A stretch of DNA of 64,000 nt from JAICYJ01 sp045806525 (GTDB lineage Bacteria; Actinomycetota; Thermoleophilia; Gaiellales; JAICJC01). Where the stretch lies: the NCBI GenBank assembly GCA_045806525.1, contig JBJMJD010000050.1, forward strand, positions 21,991 to 85,990, read 5' to 3'. The position numbers were made by a program, and so were the translations under genes. The notes below the pieces were generated by a model that did not search any database, was not told where the DNA came from, and worked only from the letters and a program-made list of their open reading frames with translations. Positions 32,001 through 42,406 of this stretch are shown here, piece after piece (position 1 is the first letter of the stretch; the number at the start of each line of letters is the position of its first letter).

Positions 32001-32249
32001 AGCAACGCGATCGTGCCGCCCGACGTCTACGCCCACGACCGCATCGCCGTGCGGGCCGAGCCGCTGCTCGAGGTGACCGGCCGCCTGGAGCGCCGCGAGG
32101 GCACGATCAACGTGCTGGCCGAGCGGATCACCGCGCTCAGCCACCGCGGCCGGGCCGAGATCGGGCCGGCACCAGCCGAGACGCCCGACGTTGGCGAGCT
32201 GCGAGCCGCGGCGCCCTATCCGAACAGCTTCGGGCGGGGACGGCGCTAA
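29052..32249 (+). CDS. dnaE2: Error-prone DNA polymerase DnaE2 (ImuC)
   Basis: C-family translesion polymerase, 1065 residues. N-terminal PHP domain with HAHSCYSFLDGASQP and LTDHDSLSG. Polymerase core with GRGSSVGSIVCYLIG, the catalytic PDIDLDFPRDIR near residue 394, SQHSGGMVIS, and FPKSHAAAFAILAYQSAWLHLHHP (start FPKSHAAAFA). OB domain near the end (VTIAGIVVARQRPGTAKGIVF, start VTIAGIVVA). The short length without a clamp-binding tail separates DnaE2 from DnaE1. It starts at ATG 29052 in an ATGA overlap and is co-regulated by the LexA promoter. Confidence 0.95.
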   Translation: MIELHAHSCYSFLDGASQPQELALTAARLGHEALALTDHDSLSGSLEFAHAAHDAGLRPITGCELTLAGGAHLTLLVETQAGYRNLCRLLTLAHADDRRAPSVTLDQLAVHADGLHCLSGCARDGLVAREVAAGRPRQADAAARRLRGIFGRDRFAIELQRPYWRGDGRRNRLLAELAAELRLRTVATGDVHAHNARRAFLQDTLVAIRLNTTLDACERDRRGNREAVLRAPAEMAARFPDDAVRGALEVADRCRFDLTSDLGYSYPDFISDTGESASQALYRICRDQLELRYAGSRDLHEARRRLDEELALIDHHGLAGFFLLHRDILELARDVALQVRGQSAARRLLPPGRGRGSSVGSIVCYLIGLSHVDPVSARLFLGRFLSRDQTSIPDIDLDFPRDIREGLILEIQRRYGDDHAALVAAFPTYRVRGAIRDLGKALALPQGEVERMARMTDGWDRGTESARLPDGSDSPRWRAFRFLMDEIMGLPRHISQHSGGMVISSTPLVELVPVLPAAMEGRRICQWDKDSCADAGFLKIDLLGLGMLSAVERCVELIADTAAEPVDLSRIGFDDPAVYSEIQAGDTVGVFQIESRAQMQSIVRTQPENLGDLTVQVALVRPGPIVGKAVNPYIQRRKLLRENPDYQVPFDHPRLEGPLADTLGVIVYQDQVLEVAIALAGFTAGEAESLRRAMSRKRSHEALVVHRERFCDGAEAQGVPRETAAAVFENVLGFSGFGFPKSHAAAFAILAYQSAWLHLHHPAEFLCSLLNEQPMGFYPPATLLRDGERRGVTVLPPDINRSHPECAMEQSAVRIGLGYIKGVGKAASDVVAERDRGGPYRDAGDLVRRAPVGRDVLAQMVRAGALDPFSSDRRRLLWEIRLHRAPESGQLALALDAAPAPPLPSQSQWERMIADHETMRLTTGPHPMALLRPTLPDHIRTSRDLATDPPGSTVTIAGIVVARQRPGTAKGIVFLLLEDEHGLSNAIVPPDVYAHDRIAVRAEPLLEVTGRLERREGTINVLAERITALSHRGRAEIGPAPAETPDVGELRAAAPYPNSFGRGRR

Positions 32250-32300
32250 CGCACCGTCAGCACAGCGCTGAAGACGGCGCAGATCACCACCCAACCCATT

Positions 32301-32314
32301 GGCCCTGGAGGGCC
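32301..32314. terminator. Small hairpin between convergent dnaE2 and the membrane microprotein gene
   Basis: GGCCC-TGGA-GGGCC, a 5-bp stem in the 69-bp gap between two convergent genes. A bidirectional terminator is plausible; there is no T-run. Confidence 0.35.
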
Positions 32315-32318
32315 GCTC

Positions 32319-32483
32319 CTACAGGAACAGCCCGTACACCGTGTTCAGCACGAAGATGAAGGCCAGCCACACGACCAGCACCATGACGACCGCCATCAGC
32401 GGGCGCTGCTGCGCCCAGTCAAGAACGGTCGCACGTCCGCCGTACTCGTCGACCTCCTCGTCGTCCAAGTCCATCCAGCGCAT
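32319..32483 (-). CDS. 54-residue single-pass membrane microprotein
   Basis: Translation gives an acidic N-terminus (MRWMDLDDEEVDEYGGRA) followed by one membrane helix (LMAVVMVLVVWLAFIFVLNTV, about residues 29-49, shown here in part) and GLFL. A purine-rich GGAAGGGGGG stretch lies about 6 nt before the ATG, a good ribosome site. Acidic residues next to a single helix predict a bitopic protein. Unknown family; convergent with dnaE2 and 91 bp downstream of comB. Confidence 0.7.
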   Translation of the reverse strand: MRWMDLDDEEVDEYGGRATVLDWAQQRPLMAVVMVLVVWLAFIFVLNTVYGLFL

Positions 32484-32574
32484 CAGAAGACCCCCCTTCC
32501 GCTCCCCACTGTGAGCGTACAGGGTGCCCGGCCACCGGTAACCCCCCGTACGGGGGTCAGCCGCAGGGCACCGC

Positions 32575-33296
32575 TCAGCCGGTGATCAGGGCCACACCGG
32601 CGTCCACGTCGGCCACCTTGGGCACGACCTCGAGCACGCTCTCGTGCGCGCAGAACCGCACGTCGTCGTAGAGGTCGGCCGCGCGCAGGTTGCGGGCGCT
32701 CTGCGAGGCGCTCAGCCCCTCGCCGCCGGTCTCGAAGCTGCGCGAGATCGCCTCCGCCGCGTGGGCGGCGTCCGACCGCTCCCACTCGGCCAGCCAGACC
32801 GCCAGCTCCTGCACGAACCGCCCGGCCGTGTAGGCGTCGTCCATCGTGAACCCGCCCTTCACGCCCGCACACTGGATCAGCACGTCGCCGCTCTGCTTGC
32901 GGGCCGTCCGCGCCACCGCCGCGGCACACGAGGTGAGGTTGGCCAGGCTGCCGATCGCCACCGTCTCGGCGTGCGCGGCCGCCGTCACGATTGCCCGCGT
33001 GCCGTTCGTGGTCGTGATCACGAGCGTCTCGCCCAGCCGGTCACCGGCGAACTCGCGCGGCGAGTTCCCCAGGTCGAACCCCTCGGGCTTCACGCACTTG
33101 CGCTCGCCCGCCAGGACGGCGCCGCCGTTCACCCGCTCCGCCAGCGCCCGCGCCTGGTCGACCTCCCCGCAGGCCAGCACCCGCTGATAGCCCTGCGCCA
33201 GCGCGTAGGCGATGGTGGTGGTGGCGCGCAGCACGTCGATCACGATCGCCACCGAGGCGTCCTCCGGCTCTCCCGGCGTGAAGGCGACGTCGATCC

Positions 33297-33300
<4 letters not shown>
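32575..33300 (-). CDS. comB: ComB-like 2-phosphosulfolactate phosphatase family protein
   Basis: 241 residues. VIDVLRATTTIAYALAQG, the GERKCVKPEGFDLGNSPREF region (cut: LAGERKCVKPEGFDLGNSP), TTTNGTRAI, IGSLANLTSCAAAV and the late VLIQCAGVKGGFTMDDAYTAG (cut) match the PF04029 family. ComB removes phosphate from 2-phosphosulfolactate, a PEP-plus-sulfite product made by ComA. The GTG overlaps the ppdK stop as GTGA, coupling it to a PEP-forming enzyme. No comA is visible, so the true substrate is open. Confidence 0.85.
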
Positions 33301-35923
<2,623 letters not shown>

Positions 35924-35927
<4 letters not shown>

Positions 35928-36766
35928 CCGCGCGAGAGCGCGCCCTCGAGTGCGGCCCGGCGCCGCTCCTCGACCAGCTCCGCGCAGCGCGCGGCGGCCT
36001 CTTCGATCGCCAGCTTGGTGACGTCGATGACCGGGCAGCCCAGCCGCTTGTGCAGGTTGGCGGTGGTCTCGAGCTCCTCGTAGATCTCGGCCAGGTCGGC
36101 GTAGCGCGCCGACGAGCCGGCGGCCAGCGCCCGCACCCGGCGGCGGCGGATCTCGGCCAGACGGTCGGCGTCGATGGTCAGCCCCACGATCTTCCAGGGA
36201 TCGACCGTGAACAGCGCCGGGGGCGGGTCGATGCCCTTCACGATCGGGATGTTGGCGGCCATCAGCCCCATGTAGCCGAGGTGCATCGAGGTCGGCGTCT
36301 TGGACGTGCGCGACACCCCCACCAGCACCACGTCGGCCTGCTGCAGGTCGTCCGCGCCGCGGCCGTCGTCGTGCTTGACGGCGAACTCGATGGCCGCGAT
36401 CCGCCGGAAGTACTGCGCGTCAAGCGGCGCCTGGCGGCCGGGCACCTGCATCGCCTGCATGCCGGAGGCGGTCGTGATCGCGTTCAGCGCGGGCCCGAGC
36501 ACGTCCAGCGCCACCAGCCGGTGCTGCCGCGAGATCTCGACCACGGCCTCGCGCAGGCCGGAGTCGACCAGCGTGTAGAACACGGCGGCGCGGCGGCCGG
36601 TGGCCGCCTCCAGCGCGCGCGCCAGCTGCTCGCGCGACTTCACCCGCGCATGGCGGTGCAGCTCGATCTCGGAATCGCCGAACTGCGACTGGGCCGCCCG
36701 CGCCACCCGTGCCGCCGTGTCCCCGGTCGAGTCGGAGATGATGTGGATCTCGAGCGTGTCCGCCAC
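35924..36766 (-). CDS. ppsR: Bifunctional PPDK regulatory kinase/pyrophosphorylase (DUF299)
   Basis: Controls pyruvate phosphate dikinase by ADP-dependent threonine phosphorylation and Pi-dependent removal. Seen: IHIISDSTGDTAARVARA near the start, GVSRTSKTPTSMHLGYMG with the P-loop-like nucleotide site, and CPVIDVTKLAIEEAA at the C-terminus. 280 residues. Adjacency to ppdK makes PPDK, not PEP synthase, the likely target. The GTG start is supported by a TAGAGT box 7 nt upstream. Confidence 0.92.
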
Positions 36767-36773
36767 GGCCCGG

Positions 36774-36779
36774 ACTCTA
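36774..36779 (-). promoter_or_regulatory. Putative -10 box (TAGAGT) for ppsR-ppdK-comB
   Basis: TAGAGT on the minus strand ends 7 nt before the ppsR GTG; a leaderless operon transcript is predicted. Confidence 0.45.
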
Positions 36780-36829
36780 CCGCCCGCCACAGCCGCGGGT
36801 GCGGTATACAGGGGCCACCGGTGGCGGCG

Positions 36830-36845
36830 ACCGGCATCCGCCGGT
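36830..36845 (-). terminator. Hairpin downstream of glyS
   Basis: ACCGGC-ATCC-GCCGGT, a perfect 6-bp stem starting 8 nt after the glyS stop. Next to it at 36814-36825 is the palindrome GCCACCGGTGGC. The pair could end the glyQS transcript; there is no T-run. Confidence 0.4.
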
Positions 36846-36852
36846 GTAGCGA

Positions 36853-38868
36853 CTACCCCGGGAGCTGCTCGAAGTCGCCGACCAGGCGCAGGGTCGAGAC
36901 GACGTCGGCCAGCAGCTTGAGACGGTTTCCGCGCAGGGCCGGATCCTCGGCCATCACCATCACGTGCTCGAAGTACGCGTTGATCGGCTCCACCATCAGC
37001 GCCGCCGCGTCCAATGCGGACGCGTAGTCGCGCCGCGCGGCCGCGTCGGCGATCTCGATGTCCGCGGCCGTCAGCGCCGCGCACAGCGCCCGCTCCTCGT
37101 CCATCTCGAACATCGACGTGCGCACCTCGGAGGCCGCCTGCTCGGCGGCTTTGGCCGTGATCCGGATACAGCGTCCGTAGGCGTCGCGGACGGCCGCCAG
37201 CCAATCGGCGCCGCGCGCGTCGCGCAGCGCCCGGCAGAGGGCGGCCAGCGGCAGCGGCCCGGTCACGCCGGAGCCGCGCGCGGCGCGCATCTCATCCACG
37301 GTCACACCCTCCTCGGCCATCAGCGGCTCGACCCGGTCGAGCACGAAGTCGACGGCGTCGGGCACCGCCTCGAGCGGCTTTCGGCGCAGCTCGTGGCCCT
37401 GCGACACCAGCATGTGCACGGACTCGGCCATCAGGTCGACCAGCCCCAGCTCGTAGCCGCGCTCGAGCGCGATCGCGACGATGCCGGCCGCCGCCCGGCG
37501 CAGCCCGTAGGGATCACGGCTGCCGGTGGGCTGCGCGCCCAGGGCGAATGCCACCGCCACCGTGTCGGCCTTGTCGGATACCGACAGCAGCGCGGCGCCC
37601 TCGTCCGCGGGCAGCGTCCCGCCGGCCTCGATCGGGAGGTGGTGCTCCGCGATCGCCGCGCACACCTCGGGCGGCTCACCCGCATCGCGCGCGTACAGCG
37701 ACCCGGCGTACCCCTGCAGGTCGGAGAACTCGGCCACCAGGCTCGACACCAGGTCGGCCTTGCAGAGCTCCGCCGCCCGCGCCACCGCCTCGCGCAGTGG
37801 CGGCTCGACCTCGACCCGGTCGCACAGCTGCCGCGATATCTCGCGTACCCGCTCCGCCTTGTCGGCCAGCGACCCCGCCCCCTCCAGGAAGCTGACGCGG
37901 GGCAGCTCGGCCAGCATCGCGGCGATGCCGCGGGCCTGGTCCTGGTCGTGCGCGAAGACGGCATCCTCCAGCCGCCCCACCAGCACCTCCTCGTTCCCGG
38001 CCGCGACCACCGCCGGGTCGCCGCCGTTCGCGACGAACGTGAAGCGCGCATCGAGGCGTCCCTCGCGCACGATCGGGAAGTAGCGCTGGTGTGACTGCAT
38101 CGCCGTGATCGGGACGCGCTCGGGCAGCTCCAGGTACCGCTCGTTGAACCGGCCCTCGAGCACCACGGGCCACTCCACCAGGTGGACGACCTCGTCCAGC
38201 TTGCCCATCGGATCGATCCACTCTCCGGCCGTGTTCAGCCCCTCCACGATCAGCTCCCGGCGCTCGGCCGCGTCGGCCAGCACGTGCACGCCGCGCAGGT
38301 CGTCCAGGTAGCTCGCCGCGGATCCCACCCGGACCGCGCCCAGCGACCGGTGGCCGCGGGACTCCGTGCCGCTGGCCAGCCCCGCCAGCTCCATCTCGAC
38401 CACCTCGTCGTCGAGCTTGACCACCAGCCACCGGATCGGCCGCGAGAACCGGCCGCCCGGCCAGCGCATCGTCTTTGCGAACTGCAGCCCGGCCACCACG
38501 CGGTGCACGGCGTCCGGCACCAGCTCGGCGGCCGATGCCGCACGGCCGTCGCTGATGGCCCACACGAAGCCATCGCGCTGCTCCAGCTCGTCCACCGCCA
38601 GCCCGTGCTTTCGCGCGAACCCGGCTCTGGCCGCCTCGGGCGCGTCGGCACGCGGACCTCGCTGCTGCGTCGCGACGGCATCTCGCTGCGGCGGCACGCT
38701 CGCGATCGCGACCAGCCGCCGCGGGCCGACGTGGACGCGGGTGTCGCGTGAGTCCAGGCCGGCTTCAGAGAGCGAGCGGACGAGCAGCTCGGGGAGCTGG
38801 CGCTCGGCCTCGCGACAGGCGGCGGCGGGCAGCTCCTCGCAGCCGATCTCGATCAGCAGGTCAGGCAA
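36853..38868 (-). CDS. glyS: Glycyl-tRNA synthetase beta subunit
   Basis: tRNA-binding subunit of the heterotetrameric enzyme. It starts DLLIEIGCEELPA, followed by FAKTMRWPGGRFSRPIRW, AMQSHQRYFP and SDKADTVAVAFALGAQPTGS with the RDPYGLRRAA HD-like region. 671 residues, full length. A TTG start at 38868 overlaps the glyQ stop by 8 bp; it is accepted because the family N-terminus begins exactly there. With glyQ it gives an alpha2-beta2 enzyme, whereas many actinobacteria have the single-chain type. Confidence 0.95.
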   Translation of the reverse strand: MPDLLIEIGCEELPAAACREAERQLPELLVRSLSEAGLDSRDTRVHVGPRRLVAIASVPPQRDAVATQQRGPRADAPEAARAGFARKHGLAVDELEQRDGFVWAISDGRAASAAELVPDAVHRVVAGLQFAKTMRWPGGRFSRPIRWLVVKLDDEVVEMELAGLASGTESRGHRSLGAVRVGSAASYLDDLRGVHVLADAAERRELIVEGLNTAGEWIDPMGKLDEVVHLVEWPVVLEGRFNERYLELPERVPITAMQSHQRYFPIVREGRLDARFTFVANGGDPAVVAAGNEEVLVGRLEDAVFAHDQDQARGIAAMLAELPRVSFLEGAGSLADKAERVREISRQLCDRVEVEPPLREAVARAAELCKADLVSSLVAEFSDLQGYAGSLYARDAGEPPEVCAAIAEHHLPIEAGGTLPADEGAALLSVSDKADTVAVAFALGAQPTGSRDPYGLRRAAAGIVAIALERGYELGLVDLMAESVHMLVSQGHELRRKPLEAVPDAVDFVLDRVEPLMAEEGVTVDEMRAARGSGVTGPLPLAALCRALRDARGADWLAAVRDAYGRCIRITAKAAEQAASEVRTSMFEMDEERALCAALTAADIEIADAAARRDYASALDAAALMVEPINAYFEHVMVMAEDPALRGNRLKLLADVVSTLRLVGDFEQLPG

Positions 38869-39718
38869 CCTCGCCCTCCTGCATGGCCAGGTACGCGCGC
38901 GCCACGGCCTGCGTCAGGTGCCGCATGCGCAGGATGTATGCCTGACGGTCGGTGACGGCGATCGCCCGCCGCGAATCGAGCAGGTTGAAGGCGTGCGAGC
39001 ACTTCAGCACCTGGTCGTAGGCGGGCAGCGGCAGGTTCGCCTCCAGGCACCGGCGGGCCTCGGCCTCGTGGTCGTCGAAGTGCCGCGCAAGCATCCCGGT
39101 GTCGGCCAGCTCGTAGTTGTAGGCCGAGAACTGGCGCTCGTTCTCGAGGTAGACGTCGGCCCACGACACGCCCGGGGCCCACTCCATGTCCTGGGCCCGC
39201 CGCACCTTCTGCAGGTGCATGCCGATCCGGTCGAGGCCGTAGGTCATCTCCACCGACACCGGCTCCAGCTCGATCCCTCCCGCTTGCTGGAAGTAGGTGA
39301 ACTGGCTGATCTCCATGCCGTCCATCCACACCTCCCAGCCCAGCCCCCACGCGCCCAGGCTGGGGCTCTCCCAGTTGTCCTCGACGAAGCGGATGTCGTG
39401 TTCCAGCGGGTCGATGCCGATCGCGGCCAGCGAGCGCAGGTAGACGTCCTGACTGTCGTCGGGCGCCGGCTTCAGGATCACCTGGTACTGGTAGTGCTGC
39501 TGGAAGCGGTAGGGGTTCTCGCCGTAGCGGCCGTCATCCGGGCGGATCGAGGGCTCGACGTAGGCCGTGCGCCACGGCCGCGGGCCGAGCACGCGGAGCA
39601 GCGTCGCGGGGTTGGACGTGCCGGCCCCCACCTCCGTGTGGTACGGCTGCATGATCGCGCACCCCTCGGCCTCCCAGAAGGCCTGCAGCTGCGCGATCGT
39701 CTGCTGGAAGGTCGCCAT
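38861..39718 (-). CDS. glyQ: Glycyl-tRNA synthetase alpha subunit
   Basis: Class II catalytic subunit that makes glycyl-adenylate. FQQTIAQLQAFWEAEGCAIMQPYHTEVGAGTSNPATLLRVLGP (first part FQQTIAQLQAFWEAEGCAI) is the invariant N-terminal block. PSIRPDDGRYGENPYRFQQHYQYQVILKP follows (cut: RPDDGRYGENPYRFQ), then GMEISQFTYFQQ. 285 residues, standard. No T-box leader is visible; TAGCTT 9 nt upstream suggests a near-leaderless transcript. Confidence 0.96.
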   Translation of the reverse strand: MATFQQTIAQLQAFWEAEGCAIMQPYHTEVGAGTSNPATLLRVLGPRPWRTAYVEPSIRPDDGRYGENPYRFQQHYQYQVILKPAPDDSQDVYLRSLAAIGIDPLEHDIRFVEDNWESPSLGAWGLGWEVWMDGMEISQFTYFQQAGGIELEPVSVEMTYGLDRIGMHLQKVRRAQDMEWAPGVSWADVYLENERQFSAYNYELADTGMLARHFDDHEAEARRCLEANLPLPAYDQVLKCSHAFNLLDSRRAIAVTDRQAYILRMRHLTQAVARAYLAMQEGEVA

Positions 39719-39727
39719 CGAGGGCGC

Positions 39728-39733
39728 AAGCTA
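39728..39733 (-). promoter_or_regulatory. Putative -10 box (TAGCTT) for glyQS
   Basis: TAGCTT, extended by TGA just before it, lies on the minus strand 9 nt before the glyQ ATG. The short distance leaves no room for a T-box leader. Confidence 0.4.
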
Positions 39734-39776
39734 TCAGACGCTTGATCCCGGACAGCAACCTGCCGATAACCGCTCC

Positions 39777-40346
39777 ATGCGACGTGGCGGATACGCGCTT
39801 CTCCCCCTCCTGGTGCTGGCGGCGACCGCCTGCGGAGCTCCCAGCGGCAAGGCGCTGGACACGAAGGTCGAGGCCGCCGTGGTGGCCCAGCAGGGCGGTC
39901 GGCAGGTCGTCTCATCGGTCGACTGCAGCGACCAGGCGCCGCCGGCCAACACGGTCGCCGGTGGGCTGGGGACGGTGACCGCCGACCACACCTGCACCGT
40001 GACGTTCAGCAACGGCACGCCCACGCAGGTGTGGGCGGTAAACGTGCTCGACCTCGGCGCCAGCCACCCCGTGCAGCTGCTCTACCGGACCGATCACAAC
40101 GGCGACGGCCAGCCGGCCGTGACCGTCGACGTGGCAAGGCTGTTCTCGGCCGAGATGGCGCTCCTGAACGGCGGGACGGCAGCCAAGGCGCGCTGCAGGG
40201 CGGGCTCGCCCGCAGCACCGGCCGGCTCGACCGCGACGGCGGCACCCGACCACGTCTGCAGTATCCGCATCCCGGGCCACGGCCGCGAGCGCTGGGCCGT
40301 GCGGATCCTGGGCAGCAACGTGCAGCTGCTGTTTCAGCTCGGCTGA
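39777..40346 (+). CDS. Secreted lipoprotein of unknown function
   Basis: 189 residues. Signal peptide MRRGGYALLPLLVLAATAC with a lipobox-like ATAC and lipidation Cys19. The mature part has two similar-looking segments, each containing a C-x-V/I strand (HTCTVTFSNGTP, HVCSIRIPGHG), with paired Cys residues, suggesting duplicated small domains resembling the DUF4333-like pattern of actinobacterial lipoproteins. That similarity is tentative. It overlaps the end of recO by 13 bp antisense. LspA in this window would process it. Confidence 0.7.
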   Translation: MRRGGYALLPLLVLAATACGAPSGKALDTKVEAAVVAQQGGRQVVSSVDCSDQAPPANTVAGGLGTVTADHTCTVTFSNGTPTQVWAVNVLDLGASHPVQLLYRTDHNGDGQPAVTVDVARLFSAEMALLNGGTAAKARCRAGSPAAPAGSTATAAPDHVCSIRIPGHGRERWAVRILGSNVQLLFQLG

Positions 40347-41071
40347 AGGGTGCGCAGGCGAAAGCCGCCGTGGTGCGCGTAGGTCTCCTCGACCACCCGC
40401 AGTGCGCCGGCCGCGGCGTCGGGCGACAGCGCGACGGGCGCGAGCGGACGCTCGAGCAGCCCCTCGATGGCAGTGATCGCGCCGGCCGCCATCCGGAAGC
40501 CACCGCTCGCCACCATGCAGCCCGTGCAGACGGCGCCGCCCGCCGCCGCCGAGAATCCGGCCAGCGGGCCGGCCGACCCGCACGACGCGCACGAGTCGAG
40601 GTGCGGCAGGTAGCCCGAGAGCGCCAGCAGCTTCAGCTGGAACGACAGTCCCAGACCGTCGTGCTGGGGGTCATGGGCGCGCTCGGGCGGGCCGGAAAGC
40701 AGCTCCAGGAACCGGCACAGGCCCTCGTAGGCACGCGCATTCGGCTCGGGCTCGGCGAACAGCTTCAACACCGCCTCCGCCCCGATCTGGCCGACCGCCA
40801 GCGCGTAGCCGTCGGCCCGCACCTGCTCCTGCGAGCTGATGATGTCGGCCCCAGAGACGGTGTGCAGCTCGCCCCGGCCCTCGTGCAGGATCAGCGCCGA
40901 TCGGGTCAGCGGCTCCAGCCGCGCGCCGAATCGCGAGCCGGTCTTGCGCACGCCCTTGGCGATCGCGTTCACGCGCCCCCGCTCGAGCGTGTACAGGTGC
41001 AGCACGCGGTCGGCCTCCGAGAAGCGGATCGAGCGCAGCACCACGGCGTCGGTCTTGTAGCTGCGGCCCAT
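40334..41071 (-). CDS. recO: DNA repair protein RecO
   Basis: Loads RecA on gapped DNA with RecR/F. N-terminal OB fold: YKTDAVVLRSIRFSEADRVLHLYT (start YKTDAVVLRSIRFSEADRV) and GRVNAIAKGVRKTGSRFG. The zinc finger reads CASC ... CTGC. 245 residues. The ATG has a TAGACT box 9 nt upstream. The 3' end overlaps the convergent lipoprotein gene by 13 bp. Confidence 0.94.
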   Translation of the reverse strand: MGRSYKTDAVVLRSIRFSEADRVLHLYTLERGRVNAIAKGVRKTGSRFGARLEPLTRSALILHEGRGELHTVSGADIISSQEQVRADGYALAVGQIGAEAVLKLFAEPEPNARAYEGLCRFLELLSGPPERAHDPQHDGLGLSFQLKLLALSGYLPHLDSCASCGSAGPLAGFSAAAGGAVCTGCMVASGGFRMAAGAITAIEGLLERPLAPVALSPDAAAGALRVVEETYAHHGGFRLRTLQPS

Positions 41072-41080
41072 TGCAGCTTC

Positions 41081-41086
41081 AGTCTA
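41081..41086 (-). promoter_or_regulatory. Putative -10 box (TAGACT) for recO
   Basis: TAGACT on the minus strand ends 9 nt before the recO ATG and overlaps the stop of the upstream gene. Confidence 0.4.
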
Positions 41087-41905
41087 GGCGTCGCGTCGGA
41101 GGCGAATCACGAGCGCCACCGTGCCAGCTGCGGCGATCGCGATCAGGATCATGCCGATCCGGCGCCGTGATCCGCCGGGCGAGCCGGCCCAGTCAGCGCC
41201 GAGGACGGCCTCGGCGCTGGGTGGGGCAGGGATCGGTCCGGACGCGACGACCCTGCGGGCGACGATCTTCGGCCCCACCGCACCCTGCACCTGACAGGTG
41301 CGAGCCTCGACGTGCACCTTCTGCCCCCCGCCGATGTACGGCACCCCCTCGCGCGATGACCCGGCGATCCGCGTGTGACCGTCCAGGAACAGCGTCAGCA
41401 CGCGGCCGCCGATCAGGCGCAGAGGCTGCGAGCTGCGCGAAACCACGACGGCGAGCCCGTCGAATCCCGCTTCGGCTCTGCCGTCGACGGTGACCGCGTT
41501 TCCCAGCCGGCACCCGACCGTCTCGTCGTCGAATCCACTGCCGGCCGGACCGATCGGGAACCCCGGCTGCCTGGGGAGGTACCCGGATGCGACCATCGGC
41601 CCGCCGAACGCCCAGATTGCCACGTCGGTCGGTACGCCGTTGATCGCCGATGCCCGCACGGGCGTGGGTGCGGCGGCCGGGCCGCCGGTATCGGCGCAGT
41701 CCGGCTCGACAGCTCCCGACAGCTGCCTCCCGGTGTGGACATCCGGCAGCTCCGCGGCATTCCAGCCCTCACCTGCGTAGGCCGTGTCATGCCAGACCAC
41801 GATCGGGATGCACGAGGCACCCGCCCGGTCGGGCGCCTGAACCATGCCGAACAGTGCCGCCACCGCGGCGACCGTGATTCCGGCCATCCACTCGTGAAGC
41901 TTCAC
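41084..41905 (-). CDS. Secreted, C-terminally membrane-anchored protein of unknown function
   Basis: 273 residues. N-terminal signal (WMAGITVAAVAALFGMVQA), then an extracellular part with several Cys (SCIPIVVWHDTAYAG, DCADTG, GCRLGNAVTV, RTCQVQG), and a C-terminal membrane helix (IGMILIAIAAAGTVALVIRL) ending in RRDA. The layout is a type I membrane protein with its bulk outside. Family not recognised. GTG start; it lies 12 bp upstream of recO on the same strand. Confidence 0.7.
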   Translation of the reverse strand: MKLHEWMAGITVAAVAALFGMVQAPDRAGASCIPIVVWHDTAYAGEGWNAAELPDVHTGRQLSGAVEPDCADTGGPAAAPTPVRASAINGVPTDVAIWAFGGPMVASGYLPRQPGFPIGPAGSGFDDETVGCRLGNAVTVDGRAEAGFDGLAVVVSRSSQPLRLIGGRVLTLFLDGHTRIAGSSREGVPYIGGGQKVHVEARTCQVQGAVGPKIVARRVVASGPIPAPPSAEAVLGADWAGSPGGSRRRIGMILIAIAAAGTVALVIRLRRDA

Positions 41906-41944
41906 GGCCGTAGGACGCTCGCGGTGCGCCGGAAGTTCCCCGCC

Positions 41945-42406
41945 CTACACGTCACGCACGTCGGCGTCCGGCATCGCCGCCAGCAGGTCGTCCAGCCGCA
42001 CCTCGAACACTGCGTTGGACGTTCCCGCGGCGCACCAGACCGTCTCGAACCGCCCCAGCGAGCTGTCGACCACCGTGTGCAGCGGCCGGTCGTGCCCGAG
42101 CGGCGGGATGCCGCCGATGGCGTAGCCGGTCTGCTCCTTGACGTCGCGGCCGCGGGCCATCGTGACGCCCTCGCCCACCCGTTCCAGGTCGATCCTCCGG
42201 TCGCCCGCACACAGGCACAGCAGCAGGTCGCCGCTCGCGTCCTGCAGCACCACCGACTTCACGATCTGGCCCAGCTCGCAGCCGACCGCGCCGGCCGCCT
42301 CCACCGCCGTGCGCGTCGACTCCGACAGCTCCTGCGCGCGCACGTCCAGCCCAGCCGCCTGCGCGCGCTCCTGGAACCTCAGGGCCGTGGGGTGCATCTC
42401 GGACAT
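41945..42406 (-). CDS. YbaK/EbsC-type aminoacyl-tRNA deacylase
   Basis: 153 residues of the YbaK/prolyl-tRNA editing fold: GQIVKSVVLQD with the conserved Lys, LLLCLCAGDRRIDLERV, and YAIGGIPPLGHDRPLHTVVD. Removes mischarged amino acids from tRNA. The start at 42406 overlaps the end of mutM by 28 bp; ATG 42397 is an alternative with a shorter overlap. Confidence 0.88.
   Translation of the reverse strand: MSEMHPTALRFQERAQAAGLDVRAQELSESTRTAVEAAGAVGCELGQIVKSVVLQDASGDLLLCLCAGDRRIDLERVGEGVTMARGRDVKEQTGYAIGGIPPLGHDRPLHTVVDSSLGRFETVWCAAGTSNAVFEVRLDDLLAAMPDADVRDV

Noticed and set aside
39719..39776. T-box riboswitch before glyQS
   Set aside because: Only 58 bp separate glyQ from the divergent lipoprotein gene and the putative -10 is 9 nt from the start; no room and no T-box core sequence.
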